Source of the DNA: Komagataeibacter oboediens
Lineage (GTDB): Bacteria; Pseudomonadota; Alphaproteobacteria; Acetobacterales; Acetobacteraceae
DNA: 64,000 nucleotides
Assembly (NCBI RefSeq): GCF_003207815.1
Contig: NZ_NKTX01000002.1
Coordinates: 62,001-126,000, forward strand
Direction: 5' to 3'
Program-made: the position numbers and the translations under genes
Shown here: positions 17,706-28,231 of the stretch, piece after piece
Position numbering within the stretch: the stretch's first letter is position 1
Layout: every line of letters starts with the position of its first letter
The notes under the pieces: generated by a model
Told to the model about the DNA's origin: nothing
Database searches by the model: none
What the model saw: the letters and a program-made list of their open reading frames with translations, nothing else

Positions 17706-19673
17706 ATGAATACCGTCCCCGCGACGCCACCGCGCCCTGTTGTCCTGCTGGTGGATGACGAAGCCGAGATCCTTGTGGCCCTTACGGACCTGCTGGAGGA
17801 TACCTTTACCGTCCTGTCCACCACATCACCGACCGAGGCGCTGAATATCCTGTCGGCCCGCAACGATGTGGATGTGATCGTATCCGACCAGCGCATGCCC
17901 GAGATGGGGGGCGATGTCATGCTGGCGCGCGCGCGCGAACATAGCGACGCACAGGCCATCCTGCTGACGGGATATGCCGATATCGGTGCCGTCGCGGCGG
18001 CGCTGAACCAGGGGCGTATTTCATTCTATTCCCACAAACCGTGGGATCCCGACGCCCTGCGCGCCATGATCGTGCAGGCTGCCGATTACCACAGGCTGGA
18101 ACGCGAACTGCGCACCGAGCGCATGCTGCTGCACGGCCTGCTGGACAACCTGCGCTCGGGGCTGGGGTTCATGGACGCGCAGGGCCGCTTTATCCGTATC
18201 AACCAGCAGGCCGCGGATTTCTATGGCCGCAACATTGCGGACTGCCTTGGCCGCACGGAACAGGAACTGTGCGATGCGGACCTGCTGCCCCTGATCCGCG
18301 CGGCGCATGAACGGTTGCATGATGAAGGGCGCGACGAGGAAGTTGTCGAACTGCCTGCCCATATCCGTGGCGGCGTGCAGGGGCGGTGGCGCGAGATCAC
18401 GCGCGTCGTGTTGGGCGCACTGGGCGACGGGTCGGCCTGTTCCGTCGTGATCAACCGTGACATTACCCGCCAGCAGGAAATGGCCGCCCGCCTGCGCCAG
18501 GCGGAAAAGATGCAGGCGCTGGGCACGCTGGCCGGTGGCATCGCGCATGACTTCAACAACCTTCTGACCGCGGTTCTGGGGTCGCTTGAACTGGTGCGTG
18601 ACATGGGACCGGAAACGGGGCCGATGGCGCGCCTGCTGGACAATGCATCCGCGGCGGCACAGCGTGGGGCGTCGCTGACACGCAGGCTGCTCAATTTCAG
18701 CCGTCCGCGCGACCTTAGCCTGGAACCCGTGGACGTGAACGCCCTGTTGCATGGCATGAACGACCTGCTGGCGCAGACGGTGGTGTCCCGGCAGGGAAAA
18801 AGCGGCGGCGCGCCATGCGCCATCGTGGTGGATACGGCGGCGTCCGACGGCATGCTGCCGCCGGTCTGCACCGATGCGGGGCAACTGGAACTCGCGGTGC
18901 TCAACCTGTGCATCAACGCCGTTGACGCTATGCCCGAAGGGGGGCTGATCAAGGTGTCCACTGCGCTGAAGCGGGTCAGGGAAATCGTGCCGGGGACGAA
19001 TCTCGTGCCGGGGGAATATGTCATGGTTTCAGTGACCGACCAGGGTGTCGGCATGTCGCCCGAGACGCTGGCCCGCGTGTTCGAACCCTTTTTCACCACC
19101 AAGGATGTCGGTCGCGGCACAGGGCTCGGCCTGTCCATGATCTATGGCTTCATCCGTCATGTCGGCGGGGAAGTCCAGGTGCGCAGCAGACCGGGTGAGG
19201 GCACGCGCGTTGACCTGTGCCTGCCGGTGCAGGGGGACGGCAATGCCACCGGCGCCCCGGCCCCGGCCACGACGGCAACCGCGGGACAGGGGGCGGGCCA
19301 GCATGCGCTGCATGTCATGGTGGTGGATGATGAACCGGGCGTGCGCGCGGTGACGGCGGGCTTCCTGCGCGCACGCGGGCATGACGTGCATGAATATGCC
19401 AGTGGTGCCGCCGCCGTGCAGGCCATGGAGCAGGGGCTGGGACCGATCGACCTTGTCATCATGGATGTGATGATGCCTGGCATGGGGGGGATGGAGACCG
19501 TCCATCACCTGCAGGCGCTGCGGCCGGGCCTGAGGGTGCTGTACCTGACGGGCTACGCCAATGCCGGGGCGCTGCCGGCGGGCAGCGCCAACGTCATGCA
19601 TAAACCCTTTACCCGTGCGGATCTGGCCGCCCATATGGACCGGATCATGAACCGCGCCCCGCAGGCGACATGA
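17706..19673 (+). CDS. Hybrid histidine kinase: receiver-PAS-HisKA-HATPase-receiver
   Basis: A 655-residue soluble kinase closing the chemosensory cluster. Order: receiver 1 with D-D pair, Asp61 in S-D-Q-R-M-P and Lys111 in H-K-P-W; PAS-like domain (about 140-255); HisKA with His281 (G-G-I-A-H-D-F-N-N-L); HATPase with G-R-G-T-G-L-G-L-S-M-I-Y; and C-terminal receiver 2 with Asp587 (I-M-D-V-M-M-P-G-M-G-G) and H-K-P-F. Both receivers look active. Only 36 bp separate it from the CheS3-like kinase, so it is probably in the same operon. No output domain (HTH, GGDEF) is present; the final target must lie elsewhere. Confidence 0.9.
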   Translation: MNTVPATPPRPVVLLVDDEAEILVALTDLLEDTFTVLSTTSPTEALNILSARNDVDVIVSDQRMPEMGGDVMLARAREHSDAQAILLTGYADIGAVAAALNQGRISFYSHKPWDPDALRAMIVQAADYHRLERELRTERMLLHGLLDNLRSGLGFMDAQGRFIRINQQAADFYGRNIADCLGRTEQELCDADLLPLIRAAHERLHDEGRDEEVVELPAHIRGGVQGRWREITRVVLGALGDGSACSVVINRDITRQQEMAARLRQAEKMQALGTLAGGIAHDFNNLLTAVLGSLELVRDMGPETGPMARLLDNASAAAQRGASLTRRLLNFSRPRDLSLEPVDVNALLHGMNDLLAQTVVSRQGKSGGAPCAIVVDTAASDGMLPPVCTDAGQLELAVLNLCINAVDAMPEGGLIKVSTALKRVREIVPGTNLVPGEYVMVSVTDQGVGMSPETLARVFEPFFTTKDVGRGTGLGLSMIYGFIRHVGGEVQVRSRPGEGTRVDLCLPVQGDGNATGAPAPATTATAGQGAGQHALHVMVVDDEPGVRAVTAGFLRARGHDVHEYASGAAAVQAMEQGLGPIDLVIMDVMMPGMGGMETVHHLQALRPGLRVLYLTGYANAGALPAGSANVMHKPFTRADLAAHMDRIMNRAPQAT

Positions 19674-19739
19674 CCGCGCGGGGCAGGGCGTGAGGCCTTG
19701 CCCCTTGTGCTGGCGTGAGAACGTTTTATTTCTATTGAT

Positions 19740-20333
19740 ATGCAAGAATATCATTCATCTCCCCATGACCCTGTCGGGTGGCATGGAACGACCATTTTAT
19801 GTGTCCGCCGCGACGGCCAGGTGGCCATGGCGGGCGATGGGCAGGTGACGCTGGGCGCCACCGTGATCAAGGGGAATGCCCGCAAGGTGCGCCGCATCGG
19901 CCCCACCGGACAGATACTGGCCGGTTTCGCCGGGGCCACGGCGGATGCCTTCACCCTGCTGGAGCGGCTGGAAAACAAGCTGGAACGCTATCCCAACCAG
20001 CTGGAACGCGCCTGCGTGGAGCTGGCGAAGGACTGGCGTACGGACCGCTACCTGCGCAGGCTGGAGGCGATGATGGCCGTGGCGGACGCGGAACGCTCCT
20101 TCACCCTGACGGGCAATGGCGACGTGCTGGAACCCGAGGACGGTATCATCGCCATCGGATCGGGCGGAAATTACGCGCTGTCGGCCGCCCGCGCGCTGCT
20201 GGGGATCGAGGGGCTGTCAGCGGTGGATATCGCGCGGCGGTCGATGAAGATCGCCGGTGACATCTGTGTTTACACCAATCATTCCGTCATTGTGGAAACA
20301 CTGGGCGCGGATACGCAGGACGGAGCGGCGTAA
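19740..20333 (+). CDS. hslV: ATP-dependent protease subunit HslV (ClpQ)
   Basis: Proteasome-like peptidase of the HslUV complex. The N-terminal 16 residues form a propeptide; cleavage before Thr17 in W-H-G-T-T-I-L exposes the catalytic threonine. Family features include [14 protein letters not shown] and [14 protein letters not shown]. At 197 residues it is slightly longer than E. coli HslV because of the propeptide, as is usual in alphaproteobacteria. ATG 19740 follows an A/T-rich leader without a good Shine-Dalgarno. The stop overlaps the hslU start by one base (TAATG). Confidence 0.95.
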   Translation: MQEYHSSPHDPVGWHGTTILCVRRDGQVAMAGDGQVTLGATVIKGNARKVRRIGPTGQILAGFAGATADAFTLLERLENKLERYPNQLERACVELAKDWRTDRYLRRLEAMMAVADAERSFTLTGNGDVLEPEDGIIAIGSGGNYALSAARALLGIEGLSAVDIARRSMKIAGDICVYTNHSVIVETLGADTQDGAA

Positions 20334-21646
20334 TGGAAATACCCAATCATTCCCCGCGGGAGATCGTGGCCGAACTCGATCGCTATATTATCGGGCAGGC
20401 CGATGCGAAACGCGCCGTGGCCATTGCGCTGCGCAACCGCTGGCGGCGCGCGCAGCTGACCGATGCAATGCGTGACGAGGTCGTGCCCAAGAACATCCTG
20501 ATGATCGGGCCGACCGGCTGCGGCAAGACCGAGATCGCGCGCCGTCTGGCCAAGCTGGCGCAGGCACCTTTCCTGAAGGTCGAGGCGACCAAGTTCACCG
20601 AGGTCGGTTACGTCGGCCGCGACGTGGAGAGCATCGTGCGCGATCTGGTCGAGGCATCGATCAACATGCTGCGCGACCTGCGGCGCAAGGATGTGGAAAA
20701 GAACGCCGAACAGGCGGCCGAGGACATCCTGCTCAATGCGCTGGTGGGCGAAGGGGCATCATCGGAAACCCGCAACAAGTTCCGCCGGATGCTGCGTGCG
20801 GGTGAACTGGAAAACAAGGAAGTCGAGATCTCGATTGCCGAAGGGGGCAATCCGTCGCCATCCGACATGCCGAACATGACGCCCGGCGCCGTCATCAATT
20901 TTTCCGACATGATGAAGGGCTTCATGAACCGCATGCCGCAGCAGAAGCGCATGACGGTGGCAGCGGCCCGTGCCGCCCTGACCCGGCAGGAAGCGGACAA
21001 GATGCTGGATACCGAAACCCTGACGCGTGAAGCCGTGGCCCACGCGCAGGATCATGGCATCGTCTTCCTTGATGAAATCGACAAGGTCTGCGCACGTGCA
21101 TCCGAAGGGGGATCGCGTGGGGGCGACGTTTCGCGCGAAGGGGTGCAGCGTGACCTGCTGCCCCTGATCGAGGGGACGACCGTTTCCACCAAATACGGCC
21201 CCGTGCGCACGGACCATATCCTGTTCATCGCATCGGGCGCGTTCCATATCGCCAAGCCGTCCGACCTGCTGCCCGAACTGCAGGGACGTCTGCCCATCCG
21301 CGTGGAACTGGCATCGCTGACGCGTGATGACCTGCGCCGGATCCTGACCGAGCCGGAGCATTCGCTGCTACAGCAGTACGTCGCCCTGCTGGGTACGGAA
21401 AAAGTGACGCTGTCCTTTACCGATGGCGCGATCGATGCGCTGGCGGAACTGGCGGCCGATATCAATGAACGGGTGGAGAATATCGGCGCGCGGCGTCTGG
21501 CCACCGTTCTGGAGCGCCTGCTGGAGGATGTATCCTTCACTGCCGCCGACCGGAGCGGGGAAGATGTGGTGATCACGGCCGAGGATGTCCAGAACCGTGT
21601 GGCCCCCCTGGCCCGTAAGGGTGATCTGAGCCGCTTTATCCTGTAG
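20333..21646 (+). CDS. hslU: ATP-dependent protease ATPase subunit HslU (ClpY)
   Basis: AAA+ unfoldase that feeds proteins to HslV. The 437-residue protein has Walker A G-P-T-G-C-G-K-T at residues 59-66, Walker [10 protein letters not shown] near 242-250, an I-domain between them and the C-terminal sensor-2 region. It ends with D-L-S-R-F-I-L, the tail that docks into HslV. Translationally coupled to hslV and followed by a clear factor-independent terminator. Confidence 0.96.
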   Translation: MEIPNHSPREIVAELDRYIIGQADAKRAVAIALRNRWRRAQLTDAMRDEVVPKNILMIGPTGCGKTEIARRLAKLAQAPFLKVEATKFTEVGYVGRDVESIVRDLVEASINMLRDLRRKDVEKNAEQAAEDILLNALVGEGASSETRNKFRRMLRAGELENKEVEISIAEGGNPSPSDMPNMTPGAVINFSDMMKGFMNRMPQQKRMTVAAARAALTRQEADKMLDTETLTREAVAHAQDHGIVFLDEIDKVCARASEGGSRGGDVSREGVQRDLLPLIEGTTVSTKYGPVRTDHILFIASGAFHIAKPSDLLPELQGRLPIRVELASLTRDDLRRILTEPEHSLLQQYVALLGTEKVTLSFTDGAIDALAELAADINERVENIGARRLATVLERLLEDVSFTAADRSGEDVVITAEDVQNRVAPLARKGDLSRFIL

Positions 21647-21668
21647 GGCAGTACCCGCCTGCTGCAGG

Positions 21669-21694
21669 GGCCGCGCCGCAGGGTGCGGCCTTTT
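21669..21694 (+). terminator. Factor-independent terminator after hslVU
   Basis: GGCCGCGCC (21669-21677) pairs with GGTGCGGCC (21682-21690), with one G-T pair and a 4-nt loop, followed by TTTT. It lies about 20 bp after the hslU stop. Confidence 0.8.
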
Positions 21695-21744
21695 GCGTTC
21701 AGCTCCGTTTTCCGGGCCGTCATGGCCCCCGCGTAACAGGAAAG

Positions 21745-22191
21745 ATGATGACCGATCCCTTCGTAAAGCCCGAGGACGATACCGCCGCCGATGCCATTGC
21801 GGAGATTGGTGAGGAACTGGCCCTGTTCGATGACTGGATGCAGCGCTACCAGTACATCATCGAACTGGGGCGCAAGCTGCCGCCATTCCCCCCCGAATGG
21901 CAGGACGATGCCCACCGTGTGCCGGGATGCCAGAGCCAGGTCTGGATGGAAGTGCAGCCGCGTGACGGACTGCTATATCTGGCTGGTGCGTCGGATGCGG
22001 CAATCGTATCGGGGCTGGTTGCGCTGCTGCTGCGGGTATATTCCGGCCGCAGCCGGGACGAGATCCTGAATACGGACCCCAAATTCCTGCGCGACCTCGG
22101 GCTGGTGCAGGCACTGTCCACCAACCGGGGCAACGGGGTGGAAGCCATGGCGCAGGCCATACGCAAGGCTGCCGCCGACATGGGCGGTTAA
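21745..22191 (+). CDS. sufE: SufE-type cysteine desulfuration protein
   Basis: Sulfur acceptor that stimulates a SufS-type cysteine desulfurase during iron-sulfur cluster assembly. The 148-residue protein has the SufE fold pattern: Y-Q-Y-I-I-E-L-G-R-K-L-P-P near residue 36, and the acceptor cysteine Cys62 in V-P-G-C-Q-S-Q-V-W. The suf operon itself is not in this window, so the gene is an orphan placed after hslVU. Two adjacent ATG codons are possible starts; the first follows a GGAAAG element. Confidence 0.92.
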   Translation: MMTDPFVKPEDDTAADAIAEIGEELALFDDWMQRYQYIIELGRKLPPFPPEWQDDAHRVPGCQSQVWMEVQPRDGLLYLAGASDAAIVSGLVALLLRVYSGRSRDEILNTDPKFLRDLGLVQALSTNRGNGVEAMAQAIRKAAADMGG

Positions 22192-22211
22192 TAGGATTAC
22201 CGGTTTTCGGG

Positions 22212-22235
22212 GCCGCCTTTTTTCAAAAAAGGTGG
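22212..22235. repeat. A/T-cored palindromic element, half-copy C
   Basis: GCCGCC, T6, C, A6, GGTGGC forms a 24-nt palindrome with one mismatch, between convergent sufE and the heavy-metal protein gene. It corresponds to the second half-unit of the bipartite element seen at 42100 and 53985. T-runs on both strands fit a bidirectional terminator. Confidence 0.65.
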
Positions 22236-22319
22236 CATTTCGGAACAATTTATCAAAAACGGCTTTTCCCATACACAGGGATAAGGACAGGGGCAGGCGG
22301 TCATGCCTGCCCATGCGGA

Positions 22320-22529
22320 TCAGTAACCTGCGTCAAAGCCTGCATCGTCAACCGCAGCGAACAGATCATCGAGGTTGGTGGTGCGGCTGTCATACGTGAC
22401 GAAGGCCTTGCCCTGTTCCAGCGAGACTTCGACCATTGAGACGCCGTCCACGCTTTCGAGTGCATGCACGACCTTGGATGCACATCCGTCGCAGGTCATG
22501 CCGCTTATGTTCAATGTTATTTTTTCCAT
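22320..22529 (-). CDS. Heavy-metal-associated (HMA) domain protein, CopZ-like
   Basis: A 69-residue single HMA domain with the metal-binding loop M-T-C-D-G-C (Cys13, Cys16) and the ferredoxin-like pattern I-T-L-N-I-S-G at the start. Such proteins carry Cu(I) or similar ions to P-type ATPases or regulators; here no ATPase is adjacent, so the partner is unknown. The longer frame was trimmed to ATG 22529 because family members start just before the first beta strand. Confidence 0.85.
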   Translation of the reverse strand: MEKITLNISGMTCDGCASKVVHALESVDGVSMVEVSLEQGKAFVTYDSRTTNLDDLFAAVDDAGFDAGY

Positions 22530-22965
22530 GATCCGATCGCCTTTATCACCTGCTGGCAGCCTGTGTATGGGTGCCTGTGGTTGAGAACTGATCTGATTAC
22601 ACCAGATTAGACCCCCATGCGCCATTGTCTCCTTTTTTCATGAAGGCAGGGAAGGCTGGCGCGGTTCGTTCCCCTTGGTCGGGCATGATGCGGCATTATC
22701 GAATGTAATAAAATTGGTGTCCGGGTGATTTTCTGAAAACAGAGGCCTGCCGGGTATCTATAATCCCGTGTGTCACCTTATCTTCTCCGCCGGATACGTG
22801 CGTATGAAAGGCAGGCAGAACCGCCCGGGTTGCATGGAATGGTGCGGAACCGGAGTATTCCGGGACGGCAGGAAGCATCTCTGCCTGCTGCCGAGGAATC
22901 CGTGCCTTCCTGGCCGGTACGTATGCGGCATGAGTCGTGATGACAGGGCTGGATGGCGAATACAG
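22530..22965. other. Intergenic region without recognised genes
   Basis: Some 430 bp between the HMA gene start and the hpnR terminator. It must hold the promoter of the HMA gene at its left end. The open frames here are short, lack ribosome binding sites and do not resemble known proteins. Confidence 0.55.
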
Positions 22966-22996
22966 AAAAGGCCGGTGCATGCGCAACCGGCCTTTT
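22966..22996 (-). terminator. Factor-independent terminator of hpnR
   Basis: AAAAGGCCGGT (22966-22976) pairs with ACCGGCCTTTT (22986-22996) around a 9-nt loop. On the minus strand the stem is followed by a T-run, about 35 bp after the hpnR stop. It reads as a terminator in both directions. Confidence 0.85.
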
Positions 22997-23028
22997 GTCG
23001 TCAGTCAGTAACCGTAGTGGTGCGGGGA

Positions 23029-24573
23029 TCAGTCCACCGTGCTCATACGGGTTTCATCAACGAATTTTTCTGTTGCATCATCCAGCTTGCGCGACTTGCG
23101 GCCGGCGGGACCGTGAACATACAGTGTCTTGCGATCAACCTTCTGATCGGTGCCTTCCGGCTTCAGCGGCATTTCATATTCCGGCTTCTGCGCATGGTCG
23201 GCCATCTGTAGTTCGGGATTGAAGACGGAGTTAAACTTCCAGATCATGGTCAGGAAGTTGGTCTGTCCACGCAGCGCAAGGCGCAGGGCAATGCCCAGCG
23301 TATCCTTGATCGCGCTCCAGCCCAGATGCTTGTTGTTCAGGATCTGCTGGGTCTTGACCAGTTCTTCATAGAACTCACGCAGCGGCAGCGTGGTGGGCAT
23401 GACCGCGTGCTGGATGTCAAACAGGCGGTAGTCGCGCGTGGTCAGCTTGCGGGACTCGCTTTCCCAGATTTCCGTGCCGGGGTAGGGGGTGGTGACCGAG
23501 ATGTTCACGATATCCGGGATTTCCAGGCACCACTGGCGGATCACCTCGAAACGTTCGCGGTCCCATGACGGATCGGCAATCAGGTTGATCGCCACGATCA
23601 GGTCCAGCGAACGGGCATATTCCAGCGCCTCGAAATTGCGGTCCATCGACACGCGCTTGCGGAACCGCTTCAGCCCTTCCGCATCGACCGCTTCCAGCCC
23701 GATGAAGATGTAGCTCAGGCCGATTTCCTTCCAGACCGCGAACACTTCCTTGTTGCGCATGAGCACATCGGCGCGGGTCTCGAGGTAATATTCCTTCTGG
23801 ATGTTACGGCGCTTGATTTCATCGGCAATGGCCATGCCGTGCTCGGCATGGACGAAGGCGACGTCATCGACGATGAAGATGCCGGGTTCCTTGATTTCCT
23901 GCAGTTCCTCACCAATCACCTTGGCGCTGGCGGTGCGGTAGGACCGGCCGTAGAAGGTCCATGCGCTGCAGAACGTGCAGTCCCACGGGCAGCCACGGGC
24001 GAATTCGATGGAGGCGGCGGGGTCCAGCGTGCCGATGAAGTACTTGCGGCGGTGGCGCAGCAGGTCACGCGCGGGGCGGACCTCATCAAGGGATTCGATG
24101 AAGATCGGCGGCGGGCCGTCCCCTTCCATGGTGACGACGCCGGGCACGGTCAGCAGATCCTTGCCCTGTTCCCATGCCTCAAGCAGCAGGCCGACGGTGG
24201 CGTCGCCTTCGCCCTTCAGCACGCAGTTGATGGCCCCGTCGGACAGCGCAAGCACGTCACGCGCAATGAACGAGATCGAATGTCCCCCGATGAACAGGAA
24301 CACGTTGGGCAGGCGCCGACGCGTTTCCTTGCACAGGTCAATGATCTCGGGGACGTTGGCCAGGTAGTTGCCGGAAAAGCAGATGGCGTGCGGACGGAAT
24401 CGCTCGATGCGTTCCCAGTAATCGGGATGCTTCTCGACCTGCAGGTCGATGATTTCCACCTCATGTCCCTTGTTGCGCGCGGCACCGGCAACCAGTTCCA
24501 GCCCCAGCGGTTCAAGACGCAGGAAGACCTTCGTGTACATGAGCGAGCTTGGATGGACGGCCAGTAATCTCAT
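23029..24573 (-). CDS. hpnR: Hopanoid C-3 methylase, B12-binding radical SAM enzyme
   Basis: Adds the methyl group at C-3 of ring A of hopanoids to give 3-methylhopanoids. The 514-residue protein has an N-terminal cobalamin-binding-like domain (about 1-165) that starts M-R-L-L-A-V-H-P-S-S, then the radical SAM cluster motif C-P-W-D-C-T-F-C (Cys195, Cys199, Cys202). A B12-type loop residue pattern is not obvious, as is common in this family. The C-terminal 130 residues form the DUF4070-like extension. HpnR is known from a few groups, among them acetic acid bacteria and methanotrophs. It is monocistronic, with its own terminator and an A+T-rich upstream region. Confidence 0.85.
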   Translation of the reverse strand: MRLLAVHPSSLMYTKVFLRLEPLGLELVAGAARNKGHEVEIIDLQVEKHPDYWERIERFRPHAICFSGNYLANVPEIIDLCKETRRRLPNVFLFIGGHSISFIARDVLALSDGAINCVLKGEGDATVGLLLEAWEQGKDLLTVPGVVTMEGDGPPPIFIESLDEVRPARDLLRHRRKYFIGTLDPAASIEFARGCPWDCTFCSAWTFYGRSYRTASAKVIGEELQEIKEPGIFIVDDVAFVHAEHGMAIADEIKRRNIQKEYYLETRADVLMRNKEVFAVWKEIGLSYIFIGLEAVDAEGLKRFRKRVSMDRNFEALEYARSLDLIVAINLIADPSWDRERFEVIRQWCLEIPDIVNISVTTPYPGTEIWESESRKLTTRDYRLFDIQHAVMPTTLPLREFYEELVKTQQILNNKHLGWSAIKDTLGIALRLALRGQTNFLTMIWKFNSVFNPELQMADHAQKPEYEMPLKPEGTDQKVDRKTLYVHGPAGRKSRKLDDATEKFVDETRMSTVD

Positions 24574-24959
24574 TCTTTTACCTCAGGGCATCGATGGGGA
24601 CGGTGTCACAGCACGCCAGTGCATACGCAATCCGGTCACAAATTTACAGCCGGACCAATGCTGTATTTGTATTTTTTATATATCAGACACGATTTAGAAA
24701 AAATAAGAATAATGACAGAGGGTGGCAATATAAGTGTGATCTGTCATCCAATTCACGGTAATATCACCTATGCATACAGCTAATGCCTGTATGCCCTTTG
24801 TCATATTCCATGGTCAGATATGTTTTTTCTTCATGTCCGGCTCTGTCGGAAGGGGACCTATGCATTATGGACGGGACAGGGGCTGGGCGGCCTTCATGTC
24901 CCCTATCGCAGCCTGCGCTTTCGTGGCAGTGTCGGCTCCGCTTAAGCGACGGGGTCGAA
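24574..24959. other. Divergent promoter region of hpnR and a small lipoprotein gene
   Basis: No gene recognised. The part at 24650-24770 is markedly A+T-rich compared with its surroundings and probably carries promoter elements for leftward hpnR. I could not fix a -35/-10 pair by eye. Confidence 0.5.
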
Positions 24960-25274
24960 ATGAATCTGAAAATCGTGGAAAAAATGTCTGCCCGCCTCGG
25001 GCTGCTGGCATGTGGCGTGGTCATGATGTGCGGGTGTACCGCTGAAATCGGCCGCAAGCCTTTCGAAAGTGACGTGAAGTGCCTGCGTGAGCAGATGGGC
25101 ACCACGATGCAGCTCAGCTTTCCCATCGCGGCGAATACCTGCCAGCGCATGAGCGACCACAACTTCGTTTTCAGCAAGAACCACAAGCATCCCCAGCCGC
25201 TGCCGCTGAAGCTGCGTGGCGCGCCCGACCTGCAGAAGATGGCGGATGAATACGGATACAGCTATACAAAATAA
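24960..25274 (+). CDS. Small putative lipoprotein of unknown function
   Basis: A 104-residue protein starting M-N-L-K-I-V-E-K, with a hydrophobic stretch at 12-25 that holds two candidate lipobox cysteines: Cys18 in L-L-A-C and Cys26 in M-C-G-C. The mature part has two further cysteines (in D-V-K-C-L and N-T-C-Q), which could form a disulfide. Longer in-frame starts give an N-terminus without signal-peptide character, so ATG 24960 was chosen. I do not recognise the family. Convergent with the HNH gene. Confidence 0.65.
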   Translation: MNLKIVEKMSARLGLLACGVVMMCGCTAEIGRKPFESDVKCLREQMGTTMQLSFPIAANTCQRMSDHNFVFSKNHKHPQPLPLKLRGAPDLQKMADEYGYSYTK

Positions 25275-25278
25275 CGTG

Positions 25279-25296
25279 TCGGGGCCTGTGCCCCGA
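25279..25296. terminator. Hairpin between convergent lipoprotein and HNH genes
   Basis: TCGGGG (25279-25284) pairs with CCCCGA (25291-25296) around CCTGTG. There is no proper T-run, so termination is only a possibility. Confidence 0.4.
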
Positions 25297-25301
25297 TCCG
25301 T

Positions 25302-25862
25302 TCAGTTTTCCAGTTCGGTATCCCAGTACAGATAATCGCGCCAGCTCTCATGCAGGTAGTTGGGGGGGAAGGCGCGGCCGTTTTCCTGCAGCCTGCGGCT
25401 GGTGGGCCGTGCGGGGGTACTGGCGGGATACATGCGGATCTGGTGTGGCATGTACGACCCCTTGATCAGGTTGCATGGACTGCATGCCGTCACCACGTTT
25501 TCCCAGCTGGTACGGCCACCCCGGCTGCGGGGAATGACGTGGTCGAAGGTCAGTTCCTGTGTCGGGAAGCGGGTGTTGCAGTACTGGCAGGAAAAATTGT
25601 CCCGCAGGAAGACGTTGAAGCGGGTGAAGGCGGGCTTGCGGGCGGACGGGATATAGTCCTTCAGCGCGATGACGCTGGGCAGGCGCAGGCTGTGGGTGGG
25701 GGAGCGTACGACGGTGTCATATTCGCTCAGTACCGATACGCGGTCCAGCCAGACGGCGCGGATGGCGTCCTGCCATGACCACAGGGAAAGCGGGAAGTAG
25801 GAAAGGGGCCTGAAATCAGCATTCAGGACCAGGGCAGGCAGGTATTGACTGTCACAGGGCAC
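25302..25862 (-). CDS. HNH endonuclease family protein
   Basis: A 186-residue HNH nuclease-type protein. The zinc cysteines C-x2-C (Cys92, Cys95) and C-x2-C-N (Cys127, Cys130) bracket the catalytic D-H-V-I-P-R-S-R-G-G (His108) and an N at 122. The N-terminal domain, with A-L-V-L-N-A-D-F-R-P-L, is the conserved alphaproteobacterial housekeeping form rather than a restriction or intron nuclease. The frame is open to ATG 26027, but the extra 55 residues look non-coding; GTG 25862 has AAGGA 9 nt upstream and matches the family start. The biological role is not established. Confidence 0.85.
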   Translation of the reverse strand: MPCDSQYLPALVLNADFRPLSYFPLSLWSWQDAIRAVWLDRVSVLSEYDTVVRSPTHSLRLPSVIALKDYIPSARKPAFTRFNVFLRDNFSCQYCNTRFPTQELTFDHVIPRSRGGRTSWENVVTACSPCNLIKGSYMPHQIRMYPASTPARPTSRRLQENGRAFPPNYLHESWRDYLYWDTELEN

Positions 25863-26083
25863 GGACGCATTCCTTTCCGAATGCCGGCGCACGGTGTTCA
25901 GGCGTAACTCTGTAGCGAAGCGAACGCCTGGGGTGTGCGTCGTCGTCAGGTAACTGTAGAATCTATTGCAGACCCCGCATGGCGTGGCAACCCATGCCCG
26001 TGGGGCCGCCGGCCACGCCTCATGCACACAGGAAAACAGGAAAGCCGTGATTTTTTCCGGTATCTTCCTGATATGGTTCGATA

Positions 26084-28227
<2,144 letters not shown>

Positions 28228-28231
28228 GGGG

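Noticed and set aside
19697-19731. Heat-shock (RpoH-type) promoter before hslV
   Set aside because: Two CTTG steps and a T/A-rich stretch are present, but spacing and -10 do not give a convincing match, and the site could instead be part of a weak hairpin after the hybrid kinase gene.
22696-22986. Possible 96-residue minus-strand protein between hpnR and the HMA gene
   Set aside because: It runs across the hpnR terminator hairpin and has no ribosome binding site or recognisable motif.
25302-25862. HNH endonuclease as part of a defence island or group I intron
   Set aside because: Neighbours are housekeeping genes (gluQ, aminotransferases), the family is a conserved alphaproteobacterial one, and there is no methyltransferase, intron core or phage gene nearby.
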